Part shown: one piece after another, positions 14,573 to 24,511 of the stretch
Position numbering within the stretch: the first letter of the stretch is position 1
Layout of the letters: every line of letters begins with the position of its first letter
NCBI GenBank assembly: GCA_017632345.1
Contig: JAGBRL010000020.1
Coordinates: forward strand, 1-45,019
Reading direction: 5' to 3'
Source of the DNA: Paludibacteraceae bacterium
Lineage (GTDB): Bacteria > Bacteroidota > Bacteroidia > Bacteroidales > Paludibacteraceae
DNA: 45,019 nucleotides
Notes under the pieces: generated by a model
What the model was told of the DNA's origin: nothing
What the model saw: only the letters and a program-made list of their open reading frames with translations
Databases searched by the model: none
Translations under genes and position numbers: made by a program

Positions 14573-17500
14573 TTATTTAACAATGAATCTTGCTCCAAAG
14601 GCCATATCTGCAGAAACTGTAATCTTCACATAATAAGTTCCGCTCTCTGTCATCGGAGAAACCACAATCTCATCATTTTCATTAAAGCGAGCTCTTTCAT
14701 TTCGCACCCTTATACCAAGCGGATTGAACACCTCTACCCTTGCTCCTTCAAGTTCGGACTTGTCAAATCCGCATTTGATATAAACGCTATGTCCTCTATT
14801 CACAGGATTTGGATACAATTCAAACTTATGTTCCGCATCTATGCAAACCTTTTCGGACAACAGCACCGTGTCATTCGCAAGAGTCACGCCAACCTGATAA
14901 CATCCGTCCAATTCCTTGTTTTCTGTATAATAAGACTTAGTCGCGCCAAGAACAATCTGGTCATCTTTGTACCACTGATACGCCTTGTACTCAAAATCCT
15001 TTTCCATCAGCGTGTTATTGCAAAGCAAAATCCAATTGTACTTATTGACCACGATAGGATAAGGGAAACAACGTCTCACCAACAGATGCACCTCTACAAT
15101 ACTGTCGCAACCATAAACTGTCTCTAACGTGTCAGGCTCAAGGAATGTAGTTTCTGTATAAACGACACCTTTGTAAGTAAGCTGATTGCAACTGTCTATC
15201 TCGATAACAGTCCTAACCGGACGATAAACATCAATCGAGACTTCAACAATACTGTCACAACCAGTCACGCTGCTGGCAAGAGTATCCATAACCAAAGTTG
15301 ACTCTGTATAAAGCGAGTCTTTGAACCACACGCTTCCGCAACCGACCTTGCGGTCCACTCCGTACAACGGCGGCAAAACTTCTATGACAACCTTCAACGG
15401 ACTTACACAACCAAACTCGTTAATGTAAGTATCCTCAACCTCTGTGCTTTCCGTATAAATAATACCCTCATGCTCAACAAACTCGCAACTAGACTTATAA
15501 AGTGTCTTCAAAGCCGGCTGATGCACCGTGATATCCACATAAATAATACTGTCGCAGCCTAAAATTGAAGTGTTGCTTTCCACAAAAGCAGTATCCTTAG
15601 TAAACGTCTGGTCCTTATACTCAACGATGCTGCAACCTTCAAGTTTCACAGAATCCTCGTAAACCGGATTTATAGTGATAATATAAACCTTGATAGGGTC
15701 GCACGGATCGTTTGGCACCACTTTCCACGAAGTGCTTTCCGTATATACACTGTCTCCCAACGACAAACTTCCGCAAGCCACATACTTCAACGAATCATAC
15801 TTCTGCGGCACCACCTTCACGTCCAAAACAATGACACTGTCACAGCCCACACTATTCTTGAAGGTATTGTCTGTGAAAACAGTATCTTTCGTAAAGATAT
15901 GTATTTCATTATTTGCATTCACATAACGATAAGAGACGCACGCTTCCTCGAAAATCTTCCTCTTAGACTCCTTCAATACGTCTATACGGACAGGAACAAC
16001 ACTGTCACATCCGTAAACATTATGCAACGAATCATGCAGAATAACAGACTCTGTGTATTCTACATCTTTGTAAGTAACAGACGAGCAACCCTTTACATAA
16101 ACAGTGTCTATGCTTTCTGCAGGTGTTGCGTTGTTCACTTTTATAGAAACAACTCTTTTGACACTATCGCAGTCGCACTCCTTGCTCTTAAGCACATCAT
16201 AGAACATAGTGTCTCTCACAAAATTCCTCTCTTCACCGCTGAAATATGTATAAGAAACAACGTCGCATCCAACAATAGGCTCAGGCGTTTCGACTGCCAC
16301 CTTGACAACCCTCACATCCATAACCACAACACTATCACAACCCGCCTTATTTACCAATGTATCTTTTACCGTCGATGTCCCTTCGGTTATACGATACTGC
16401 ATTCCAGATGCCGACACATACTCAAACTTCTCACAGGCGTACACTTTCTTATTTGTTACCTGAGACGAAGCCGAAATATTTATCTGCACCGGCACTATAC
16501 TGTCGCAGCCTGACGAGTTGACCATCGAATCCATATACATCGTCGATGTTCTGAAGACAAGCTCCTCTCCCTTGTAATTCTTATACACCAAAGAGTCGCA
16601 TCCATTAATAACAACAGTCTCAATCTCCGACGCAGGTGTTGAATATGACACATGCACAGACACTTCCCTAATTAAGCTGTCGCAATCACAAACTTCGCTC
16701 TTTAACGTGTCATTAAACACAGTATCCTTTTTAATTGCAAAATGTTCGCCGTTCAACCTTTCATAAACAACAGAATCACATCCGTTGAAAGCCTCTTCTC
16801 TGAACTTAACCTTATGAATGCGGACATCAAGCAGCACTACGCTATCGCAGCCAGCCACATTCTTCAAATTGTCGAGCAACTCCTGGTCTCTCTTTATCAC
16901 ATTTTCAAAACCGTCTGACGTCTTGTACACTAACGAATCACAAGCATGAATTAAAACCGTATTTGTGTCCGAAGAAAGATTTATCTTTATGCTGACAGGA
17001 ACAATACTGTCACAACCAAAGACATTTACCAATGTGTCGTACATCATTGTATCAGAATATACCATGACAGGGGCCACACCGTCCATTTCACTTTCAAACA
17101 GAAGCGAGTCGCAACCAACAAGCACCCTCGTCTCAACATATTCAGCCGGAGTTGACTTGCTAACAATTATATTCATCTTTCTGATAACGCTGTCACAATC
17201 ACAAAGTCCACATCTTGACTTTATAGTATCCATGAAAACAGTGTCTTTGTAAAAGACCATAGACTCTTCATCTTTCACATAGACCACAGAATCGCAATCC
17301 TTTAAGGTCGAATCGACACGCAAAGTTTTGTGTATGTTAATCTCAACATTCCAGACACTGTCACAGCCACATACCGGAACAACCCCCTTCAGCCTATCGG
17401 AATACGTTGTTGATTCCTTGAACCATATCTCCTCACCTGTTTTAGTAACATAAAGCAACGAGTCGCAAGCATGAATCACGCTGTCTTCAAACACCGATTT

Positions 17501-20500
17501 GTGAACTGTTATATTCACAACGATAGAACTATCACAACCTGATATATTAGTTAAATTTTGCCGTATTACCCGAGACTTTGTATGCCCCCTACCTTCAAAG
17601 AAGACTGTATCACAACCACTCGTATCAATAGGAACTTTTAACTCTTCCGGAGTATCATGTCCCTTTACCTTTAATTTATAAATATAAATAACAGAATCAC
17701 ACCCCGTAACCTTTGACAACAACGTATCACTGAAAATCTCTACACTATCCTTTGTAATATACAAAGTTCTGTCTTTTACCTCTGAACGCACAACTACTGA
17801 ATCACACCCACTTTCTTCTATAGTATATACCTTTGTTTTATACACATCTATATTACGTATAACAACACTATCGCAACCAGAAGCAGTCTTTAATGAATCA
17901 TACAGCACTGTATCCTTTTCAAACGTCTGATCTCCTATTGTTAGCTTATTGCATCCAAATAAATTTATAGTCGTATCCTTAGCTCCGATATTTACACTTA
18001 CAGTCCTTATAATACTGTCACACTCAAATTCAAAATCCTTCTTCCTTATTGTATCATTAAACAACGTATCTTGAGTTATCACAATCGTTGATTTATCAAA
18101 ATACTCATACACATACTTGTCACAAACAGTCCGCGCCAACGTGTCCATTAAAGGCTTAAACACATTTACAGTCACATTTACTATGCTGTCGCAACCTTCA
18201 ACAGTTTCTTTCATAAGAGTGATTGTTGTGTCTTTATCGTACACTTCTCCATCAACGCTAACTGAACCACAACCAGCCACAAGCGTATCGACTGCGTATG
18301 TTTTACGAACTTTAATATTTACAGTTGCAAACGTGTCACAATAAGACTCCCCTGTTATAACATCTTCAAATGATCTGTCTTCTGTATACTTTTTCCCTTT
18401 ATAAGTAACACTTCCGCAACTATCCAAGTTAAGAACATGACCTTTAAACGGAAGACATTGTATATTTATCTCTATACGCTTTGTCATGTTACCCTTCGAC
18501 ACAACAAGCACATCTTCACCCACTCCAACTAGACTAACTTCTCCGTTTTCATTTATGCTCACCTTTCCATTTTCCGAACTCCACGCAAAACCGTCTCGCA
18601 CAGATACTTTAAAACTTCTAGTCACATTGTCCACCTCATTTTCTGCATCAAGTATGACAGTCATCTGCGCCAATTCATTTATGTCTGATTCAAAGTTCAC
18701 ACGCGGATATCCATAATTAGCCACCCCACCGGCTCCTCTCCAACTAGCTCCTGCTTCTTCCGTCAAGTAATTCAACTTTATTTCTTCCGTCTTTTGGAAT
18801 TTTATTTTACTTTCAGAAACTGCTCCGACTGTCACCAATTGTTCGTCACACAAAACAATATCTATATCATTCATATCTACTGGAGACACAGCGTCAGTTT
18901 TTTTGTCTCCTTGAACCTGACCTACGCTAAGAATAGAACGTACTACCCCGCTCTGATGCTTTCCTGATATACCTCCTACAAACTCTTTACCTTTAACGAT
19001 TCCCGAATTCATACAAACACACAAAGAGTCTTCGGAAACTCCGCAAAGTCCGCCAACATAATTCACACCAGAAACCACAGCTATATTCGTAACGCCCACC
19101 AAACTTCCCGACGAATTACCACAAATACCCCCCACAGTGATCTTTCCTGTCACATTTGCCGAGTTTGACACCATCCTTATCGAGCCGTCCTTCAAGTAAC
19201 CGCAAATAGCTCCTACATTATCAGTTCCCGACACTGTACCTGTCACAGACACCTCATGCACAATGCCTCCGTCAACGCAGCCAAACATACCCACATTGCT
19301 CTTGTCTGATTTTATATTCAATGATATAACGTGTTCATTTCCGTCAAACACACCTTCAAAAGCTTTTTCTCCAGTCCCAACCACAGTAGTCACTCCGTCA
19401 ATATCATCTGTTACTATGAAATATTTGCCGGCACTCCAATTTGACGTTGCTGAGCCCTTTTTATTCTCTTCTACACGCCTTGCCAACTCTTCCATATCCT
19501 CCTTAGTTGATATCAAGTACGGTTTTTCTTCCGTACCCAATCCTCCTGAAAAATACGAATCCGTAACTTTAAACGGAATACGTCTCTCCAGTCCAGAACA
19601 AGACAATGTAAATATACTCTCGCCCTTCTTCTTTGGTATATAATAAGTTGCATCATCTCCCTTTTCGAACAGAGCACTAGTCGCTTCATCATCATAACTC
19701 CATGCAACACTCTCTCCGCTAAAACACTTGTCCTTCAGCAAAATCGAATCTGACACACTTGATATAAGGTCTCCACCCTCTGTAAACACCACTGGCACCG
19801 CCGCCAACTTTGCGATTACGTTATCCTTCACTCGCTTAGGAACTGGATAATAACCGCTATTAGAGAACCAATCCGGATGGGTCCATTCCTGCATTTCTTC
19901 AAATGTTTTTTCTGAAGCTCCTGAGGCACTCCTTCCATAGTACATTTGCTTATCGTACATATTAGAACCCTTTGAAGGTCCTATCATCACAGACTCTTCT
20001 TCACCTTTCACATGTCCTGCACTCACACACTCACGAGCATCTCCCCCTCCTGCTATACCATATGCAAATTTGCCGCTATGCACATATCCAGAACTTAAAC
20101 AACTGACAATCTTACCTTGCCAACACGCAATACCTCCAGCCTTTTCTGTTCCTGAAATTTCTCCGATATTGACACAAAACTTAATCTCCGTATTTTTATC
20201 GCTTATCGTTCCTACTATACCTCCTGCGTTAGTGCCTCTGACGGTAGCTGCATTACAACAACCTACTATAGCAGAATTGCTCTTCAAATTTCCGCACACA
20301 GCTCCCGCATTAGTACCTCCGTTCACATATCCACGCACCGACAAATCAAGAATGCTCTCATTGGCTTCACTAGACACAACACCAAATACACCTACATTCG
20401 CCTCGTTCGGCATATTAATGGCTACCGTTACACAATGTCCGCCTCCTTGAAACAGACCTTCAAAAGGTTTTGCTTCCGTCCCAATTATAGTTCGCACAGA

Positions 20501-22339
20501 GTCTGTAATATCATTCATCAACTTATATTTCTTACCTTTGGTAACTCCTTTTGATGCACAGTCCGCAAGCCATTCCATGTCCTCCCGACTCCAGATTTCA
20601 TAAAAGCCTTCGGAATTTGCTTCTCTGCCCGAAGTGTTAAACTCTATAATTTTACCATAGTAAGTTTTTCCTTCGTAAATAACAAACGCCCTCAACTCAT
20701 AGGAAGTTTCAGACTCAAGGCCTGTTATGCTTCCTGACACAGACACTAATTTATCCTTTTCCGACACCTTCTCGCCATGAGGAAACTTTCTCCAAACCCC
20801 AACACCTTTTTTAGACACCTCAAATCCATAGTCCCCGTCAACTATAGGCTGGTCGGGATTCGAGAAAAATGCAAACGACCCATGAGCCTTTGCACTTGAG
20901 CTTCCTACACCGGACACGCTATCCGTACGTACAATAGGGTGACAAGACGGTGCACTTCCTGAACCCGAGTTTGCAGAGATCTTAAGCCCTGCAGGAATAG
21001 GGTAACCATCATTCACACCATCAACATCTTCATACCAAACAATCTCGCCAACCTTGTTATTCATATACTCTGCGAAACAACCTGACTGCATGTAAAGCTG
21101 AGGGTGAGGATCTCCCGCATAGCCATCGCCACTGCCTATAATACCATCCAACAACACATCTTCTTGCGCATAGACATTCTTGACAACAGGACCCTCATCT
21201 AAAAATCCCACAGCCGTATTAACTTTTTCCACACCATATTCAGATTTTCTTTTACTTAATTTCCCTACACTATAACAATTTTCTATCGTTGTTATATCTT
21301 TTGCCCAACCAACCAGCCCTCCAACCTCACTAAAAGCCTTCACGTTAACTGAAGAAAAACAATTTTTCACACTGGCACCATCTTTTTCCAAATACCCTAT
21401 TAAGCCACCTATCTGTTTTATGTTATCTGCTTTTTCAGTGCCATCTGCAGAAATCACACCTGCAGCTCCACAATTTTCCACCTTTCCTCCAAATAAGCGT
21501 CCTACTAAACCACCTGTACCGGAATTACATTTAGTCGTAATTTCCCCTGAAAAATAAGAATGGTTCAACTGCAACCCGATACCACCCAAACCAACAACAC
21601 CTCCAACCGAAAAGTTTGACCCTGTTAAATCTACGCCTTCAACCGTACATCCTGTAATTGTCAATATCATATCCTTCGCATAACCAACCAAACCTCCCAT
21701 TGCAACTTCACCCATTACTGCACTACCAGCTGTAAAAGCTTCTAGGCTACTATTTTTGACATGACAATTGCTAACACTCAGTGTTCCATTATATGCCCTA
21801 CCTATAAGTCCCCCAACATACACTCCTTTTGACACTTTTGGCACTGTTATGTTTTCCAGCGTTAAATTTTTAATTTCAGAGGTGCTATTCAGCTTACCGA
21901 CTATTCCAAACAATCCTAAAGCCAGGTTCCCTTTCCATGTCGCTGTAACTTTGTATGATAAATTTTTTATCGTATGACCTTTCCCATCAAAAGAACCAAC
22001 AAACGCAAGTTGTTCATTAACGTTAACCAAACTCATACCCGGAGCAATCTCAGTATAAGAATACCCCCCTATTGGAATAAAACCATCCACTTCACTCATG
22101 TCTATATCAGCCCCCAATTCAAAGTATTTATAACTGCCTTTCAAATCATTATCTGAAGAATAATCAGTTGACAACAACAACAAATCTTCCGGTGTTAATA
22201 TTACATATGGAGTTTTAGCAGTCCTTCCATCTCCCCCTCCTGAAGGTTCATATGCATACGCCCCTCCAGCCATCATCAACAACGCAAGAATGGTTACAAT
22301 TATTCGTTTCATCTCTATGTTAGGTAATAGTCGCTTCAT
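14573..22339 (-). CDS. Giant T9SS-secreted surface protein with GLUG blocks and cysteine-paired CDS repeats
   Basis: A 2,588-residue protein. A signal peptide lies near residues 10-30; an ATG at codon 10 may be the true start. Three GLUG-rich beta-solenoid-like blocks (about 43-450, 568-836, 936-1215) carry motifs of the form NVGGLVG / GGICGNSSG and are separated by fibronectin/Ig-like segments (470-567, 838-930, 1215-1300). About 21 units of 40-60 residues follow (1303-2421); nearly all have one Cys near the start and a second in a closing GCDSIVxVxIxV strand, suggesting a disulfide per unit. An Ig-like segment (2430-2500) and a type A sorting domain (YPNP, then GTYYVKI to the terminal FIVK) end the protein. 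T9SS substrates of this kind are outer-surface or released proteins, and adhesion is a reasonable inference. No enzyme domain is seen. Confidence 0.92.
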   Translation of the reverse strand: MKRLLPNIEMKRIIVTILALLMMAGGAYAYEPSGGGDGRTAKTPYVILTPEDLLLLSTDYSSDNDLKGSYKYFELGADIDMSEVDGFIPIGGYSYTEIAPGMSLVNVNEQLAFVGSFDGKGHTIKNLSYKVTATWKGNLALGLFGIVGKLNSTSEIKNLTLENITVPKVSKGVYVGGLIGRAYNGTLSVSNCHVKNSSLEAFTAGSAVMGEVAMGGLVGYAKDMILTITGCTVEGVDLTGSNFSVGGVVGLGGIGLQLNHSYFSGEITTKCNSGTGGLVGRLFGGKVENCGAAGVISADGTEKADNIKQIGGLIGYLEKDGASVKNCFSSVNVKAFSEVGGLVGWAKDITTIENCYSVGKLSKRKSEYGVEKVNTAVGFLDEGPVVKNVYAQEDVLLDGIIGSGDGYAGDPHPQLYMQSGCFAEYMNNKVGEIVWYEDVDGVNDGYPIPAGLKISANSGSGSAPSCHPIVRTDSVSGVGSSSAKAHGSFAFFSNPDQPIVDGDYGFEVSKKGVGVWRKFPHGEKVSEKDKLVSVSGSITGLESETSYELRAFVIYEGKTYYGKIIEFNTSGREANSEGFYEIWSREDMEWLADCASKGVTKGKKYKLMNDITDSVRTIIGTEAKPFEGLFQGGGHCVTVAINMPNEANVGVFGVVSSEANESILDLSVRGYVNGGTNAGAVCGNLKSNSAIVGCCNAATVRGTNAGGIVGTISDKNTEIKFCVNIGEISGTEKAGGIACWQGKIVSCLSSGYVHSGKFAYGIAGGGDARECVSAGHVKGEEESVMIGPSKGSNMYDKQMYYGRSASGASEKTFEEMQEWTHPDWFSNSGYYPVPKRVKDNVIAKLAAVPVVFTEGGDLISSVSDSILLKDKCFSGESVAWSYDDEATSALFEKGDDATYYIPKKKGESIFTLSCSGLERRIPFKVTDSYFSGGLGTEEKPYLISTKEDMEELARRVEENKKGSATSNWSAGKYFIVTDDIDGVTTVVGTGEKAFEGVFDGNEHVISLNIKSDKSNVGMFGCVDGGIVHEVSVTGTVSGTDNVGAICGYLKDGSIRMVSNSANVTGKITVGGICGNSSGSLVGVTNIAVVSGVNYVGGLCGVSEDSLCVCMNSGIVKGKEFVGGISGKHQSGVVRSILSVGQVQGDKKTDAVSPVDMNDIDIVLCDEQLVTVGAVSESKIKFQKTEEIKLNYLTEEAGASWRGAGGVANYGYPRVNFESDINELAQMTVILDAENEVDNVTRSFKVSVRDGFAWSSENGKVSINENGEVSLVGVGEDVLVVSKGNMTKRIEINIQCLPFKGHVLNLDSCGSVTYKGKKYTEDRSFEDVITGESYCDTFATVNIKVRKTYAVDTLVAGCGSVSVDGEVYDKDTTITLMKETVEGCDSIVNVTVNVFKPLMDTLARTVCDKYVYEYFDKSTIVITQDTLFNDTIRKKDFEFECDSIIRTVSVNIGAKDTTINLFGCNKLTIGDQTFEKDTVLYDSLKTASGCDSVVIRNIDVYKTKVYTIEESGCDSVVVRSEVKDRTLYITKDSVEIFSDTLLSKVTGCDSVIYIYKLKVKGHDTPEELKVPIDTSGCDTVFFEGRGHTKSRVIRQNLTNISGCDSSIVVNITVHKSVFEDSVIHACDSLLYVTKTGEEIWFKESTTYSDRLKGVVPVCGCDSVWNVEINIHKTLRVDSTLKDCDSVVYVKDEESMVFYKDTVFMDTIKSRCGLCDCDSVIRKMNIIVSKSTPAEYVETRVLVGCDSLLFESEMDGVAPVMVYSDTMMYDTLVNVFGCDSIVPVSIKINLSSDTNTVLIHACDSLVYKTSDGFENVIKRDQELLDNLKNVAGCDSVVLLDVRIHKVKFREEAFNGCDSVVYERLNGEHFAIKKDTVFNDTLKSEVCDCDSLIREVSVHVSYSTPASEIETVVINGCDSLVYKNYKGEELVFRTSTMYMDSMVNSSGCDSIVPVQINISASSQVTNKKVYACEKFEYVSASGMQYRITEGTSTVKDTLVNKAGCDSVVVMDVRVVKVAVETPEPIVGCDVVSYTYFSGEERNFVRDTMFYDVLKSKECDCDSVKRVVSIKVNNATPAESIDTVYVKGCSSVTYKDVEYTESVILHDSLHNVYGCDSVVPVRIDVLKESKRKIFEEACVSYRYVNANNEIHIFTKDTVFTDNTFKNSVGCDSVIVLDVKVVPQKYDSLKYVACGSLSLGDSVYTESTSWKVVPNDPCDPIKVYIITINPVYEDSVKLEGCSIVEYKDQTFTKDTAFVESNTSILGCDSIIYVDITVHQPALKTLYKSSCEFVEHEGIIYTESTEVEDTYINEFGCVSPLKVVIEVLPPLYGVDRKVGCGSVWFKDSLYTESTLVMDTLASSVTGCDSIVEVSIDVYRPVRTVIEIDSCNQLTYKGVVYTETTFLEPDTLETVYGCDSIVEVHLLVRRCFPYPIVVNKYNWILLCNNTLMEKDFEYKAYQWYKDDQIVLGATKSYYTENKELDGCYQVGVTLANDTVLLSEKVCIDAEHKFELYPNPVNRGHSVYIKCGFDKSELEGARVEVFNPLGIRVRNERARFNENDEIVVSPMTESGTYYVKITVSADMAFGARFIVK
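15780..17820 (-). repeat. Higher-order repeat, period about 167-171 residues, inside the giant surface protein
   Basis: Within the CDS repeats, every third unit ends with a TPxE/TPAS linker whose codons lie at 17642-17653, 17141-17152, 16628-16639 and 16115-16126. The spacings are 501, 513 and 513 nt, i.e. 167, 171 and 171 residues. Each three-unit block has the same order: a unit closing in C-D-C-D-S or GCDS before TPAE, a unit closing in GCDSIVPV, and a unit opening with HAC/YAC. Four blocks can be followed. At DNA level the copies are diverged. Confidence 0.8.
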
Positions 22340-22501
22340 ATTATTATATTTTTTTCACTCTAAACGTAACCCGTCCCCTGTACCGGCTACATTTAAAATT
22401 TTCGGTTCTTTACTATTTTTTCTGGCTGACGCCCTATTTATGACCTCCTTTCAATCGTACTTCTCTGCCGAACAAAGCACGTACAATCTATTCAAAGTAT
22501 G

Positions 22502-22532
22502 CTAAAGTAATATTTTTTTAACAAGATACAAA
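22502..22532 (-). promoter_or_regulatory. Promoter of the giant surface protein operon
   Basis: On the minus strand TTTG (22529-22532), a 19-nt spacer and TACTTTAG (22502-22509) fit the promoter pattern with one mismatch. The predicted leader is about 155 nt, long for this window. The rest of the 342-nt gap (22340-22681) is AT-rich with no further gene seen apart from the terminator of the upstream gene. Confidence 0.55.
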
Positions 22533-22625
22533 AGAAAGTTGCGTTTTTTTTGGACTTTTCTTCATTTTACCTGCTTAGTTCTTCGTTTTATATTCAGTCC
22601 AGACTATTTTATGTAAAAGCGACTC

Positions 22626-22660
22626 AAAAAAAAACTGTGTCGAACCACCGTCCGACACAG
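22626..22660 (-). terminator. Intrinsic terminator of the DUF6515 gene
   Basis: On the minus strand CTGTGTCG (22653-22660) pairs perfectly with CGACACAG (22635-22642) around a 10-nt loop and is followed by nine T residues. It lies just after the stop at 22682. Confidence 0.9.
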
Positions 22661-22681
22661 CCTTTATGCAAATTTGTAAAT

Positions 22682-23431
22682 TTAGTCTACCTTTATCACT
22701 TCATACCAAATCTCACCATCATAGACCACAGCTTTGTACTGCACTCCATCTACTATATAGTAAGTATTTCCGTCTATTTCCAGCTTTTCATAACCTTCCG
22801 GAATGCTCTCCACTATAGCGCCTACCGGAGGTGCTACAACCTCGTACTCATTGCCTCTCATAACATAAAACGTTCCGTAATAGTAGTGATACTGACGATT
22901 TGCAACCCAAAGCACACGAGGTTCAGGCAACACAGACACCCTTGCTCCCATTGGCGGACGAGACACTATGTACTTGTCGCCAACCAACTTGTAATACACC
23001 CCCTTCTTGTAATAATACATACCCGAATGATGCTTTATAACCTGAGCCTTTTTCACAGCTTTCGACTTTGAAACCGCAGCACCTCTTACCGGCATTTTAT
23101 GGTAATTAGCACTTGGAGCTATATGCTTAGGCTTCAGATTCTTATTTTTCGTTGACGTATGCACATCCCCTCTCTTCTTTACTGCAGAATTCACCTTTGG
23201 AGCCGGCGCTGGCTTAGATGCAGGTTTTGCTGCTGGCGCTGGCTTTGCGGGCTGCACGTTTCTGTTTTCGTTTGTAGAAACAGCTCGTCCACCCGACTTT
23301 GTCGTGCTTGAACTGCGAACGGCATCTGTTCTAGAGTCTCTTCTGCCCTGCGCCACCAAATCACTTGCTGCGGACATAGCTATTATCATAGCTAAAATTC
23401 CTATAAATTTGTTCATTTTCATAATTTCCAT
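22682..23431 (-). CDS. Secreted DUF6515 family protein
   Basis: A 249-residue exported protein. The signal peptide is FIGILAMIIAMSAASDLVAQ. A basic, Pro/Ala/Lys-rich linker follows at about residues 60-85 (repeats of PAP, AKPA, SKPA). The C-terminal half has three tandem YY modules: MYYYKKGVYYKLVGDKYIV with PPMGARVSVLP, HYYYGTFYVMRGNEYEVV with PPVGAIVESIP, and NTYYIVDGVQYKAVVYDG. This repeated GxYY...PPxGaxVxxLP pattern is the DUF6515 signature. It has no known activity and is common in Bacteroidota. The start may be the fourth or sixth codon, which are also Met. The gene stands alone, with its own terminator. Confidence 0.8.
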   Translation of the reverse strand: MEIMKMNKFIGILAMIIAMSAASDLVAQGRRDSRTDAVRSSSTTKSGGRAVSTNENRNVQPAKPAPAAKPASKPAPAPKVNSAVKKRGDVHTSTKNKNLKPKHIAPSANYHKMPVRGAAVSKSKAVKKAQVIKHHSGMYYYKKGVYYKLVGDKYIVSRPPMGARVSVLPEPRVLWVANRQYHYYYGTFYVMRGNEYEVVAPPVGAIVESIPEGYEKLEIDGNTYYIVDGVQYKAVVYDGEIWYEVIKVD

Positions 23432-23536
23432 TTTTTTAGTTTGTTCCTTTCATTTTTAATAGTACACAAACCGCGCCAAACTTATTATAATCTCACAAAC
23501 AGCCTCTTCTCTCGGCTTCAACATTCACAAGTTCAA

Positions 23537-24373
23537 TCACTTGCAACTTTTTTCTACCCTAAGCTTCAATTCAGTCACCTGACCTTCGCTACGCTCAAAC
23601 ACAAAAACTCTGTCAAATTCGCTGTAATAGCGATGCTGCAAAGCCTCTCTTGCCGTGTTCGGGTCATAAAAACTCGACATCAGAAAACTATTCTGTATAA
23701 TAATCAGCCAATCCTCCGAACAATCGGGGTTATAACATCTGAGCTTTTCGTTCTTCGCCTCGATTCTCTGCGACACGCTCTGCACTGAAAGCGGCTTCAC
23801 CTTCGTGGATATACCTGCATACCAAAGCCCCTCCGTCATACGTCCTGTCACATTCTGCACATGAATCTCCTCTATTTTTGACGGCAAATTCAAGTCTCCG
23901 TACTTCGACATTCTGTCTATCACATATTTCGTTCCTGTTGATTCTGGCACATTATCCATGACTATGCGAGCTATGCGCTCTATGAAGCCCTGCTTTATCA
24001 AACAAGACTTCTGATCTCTCGGCATTGCCACAGACGGACCCAATTCGTTTTTGAAATGGACATCCACCACAAGTATCTGGTCAGACTGCTTCTCAAAAAT
24101 TTCCTGCGCTCCGCTCATTATTTCGCTAAGATAATCTTCATGCGCCCGCAAGTTAAACTCTAGGTCCTTCCGCTCATATTTGAGCTCTGTCAGTTCTATG
24201 CCTATCAATCTTTTTTTTGCATATAATAAGAAGTCCGGACGCTCCGACTTTTCCAGTCGCCCTATCGGAAACGACGGAAAATTAGACTGAAACAGACGCA
24301 TTATAGCCCATTCCCTCTTATCTTTTTTCTCTTGATTATAACTGACTTCATTATTGTGATTTGTAAATTCCAT
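23537..24373 (-). CDS. PD-(D/E)XK nuclease-like protein of unknown function
   Basis: A 278-residue cytoplasmic protein starting at the ATG 24371-24373, which has a strong AGGAGG site. The frame continues 13 codons upstream, but the promoter -7 element falls inside that extension. The core near residues 44-65 reads SERPDFLLYAKKRLIGIELTELKY: Pro-Asp, then Gly-x-Glu-x-Thr about a dozen residues later, which looks like a restriction-endonuclease-fold active site with Thr instead of the usual Lys. No helicase or methyltransferase partner is adjacent, so it is not an evident restriction system. A late segment (CSEDWLIIIQNSFLMSSF...FDRVFVFER) looks like a second alpha/beta region. Flanking genes do not suggest a role. 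Confidence 0.6.
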   Translation of the reverse strand: MEFTNHNNEVSYNQEKKDKREWAIMRLFQSNFPSFPIGRLEKSERPDFLLYAKKRLIGIELTELKYERKDLEFNLRAHEDYLSEIMSGAQEIFEKQSDQILVVDVHFKNELGPSVAMPRDQKSCLIKQGFIERIARIVMDNVPESTGTKYVIDRMSKYGDLNLPSKIEEIHVQNVTGRMTEGLWYAGISTKVKPLSVQSVSQRIEAKNEKLRCYNPDCSEDWLIIIQNSFLMSSFYDPNTAREALQHRYYSEFDRVFVFERSEGQVTELKLRVEKSCK

Positions 24374-24396
24374 ACGCGCTCCTCCTTCCTTATTCA

Positions 24397-24427
24397 CAAA
24401 CTTAACAAACAAAAACGAAAGAACAAA
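24397..24427 (-). promoter_or_regulatory. Promoter of the PD-(D/E)XK-like gene
   Basis: On the minus strand TTTG (24424-24427), 19 nt, TAAGTTTG (24397-24404) is a perfect match. Transcription should start near 24390, downstream of the longest possible start codon (24412), which supports the ATG at 24373. Confidence 0.75.
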
Positions 24428-24511
24428 AAATTTGACAAGGAATCTACTTTTATACTTTTCGAAAACAGCAAAATTATTTCTTTCTCAGACCGCAAATCTT
24501 GCTCCCTTAAC

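Noticed and set aside
15075..18430. Regularly spaced similar sequences that might suggest a CRISPR or satellite array
   Set aside because: The periodicity lies in protein (CDS repeats) with diverged DNA, and the frame is open throughout.
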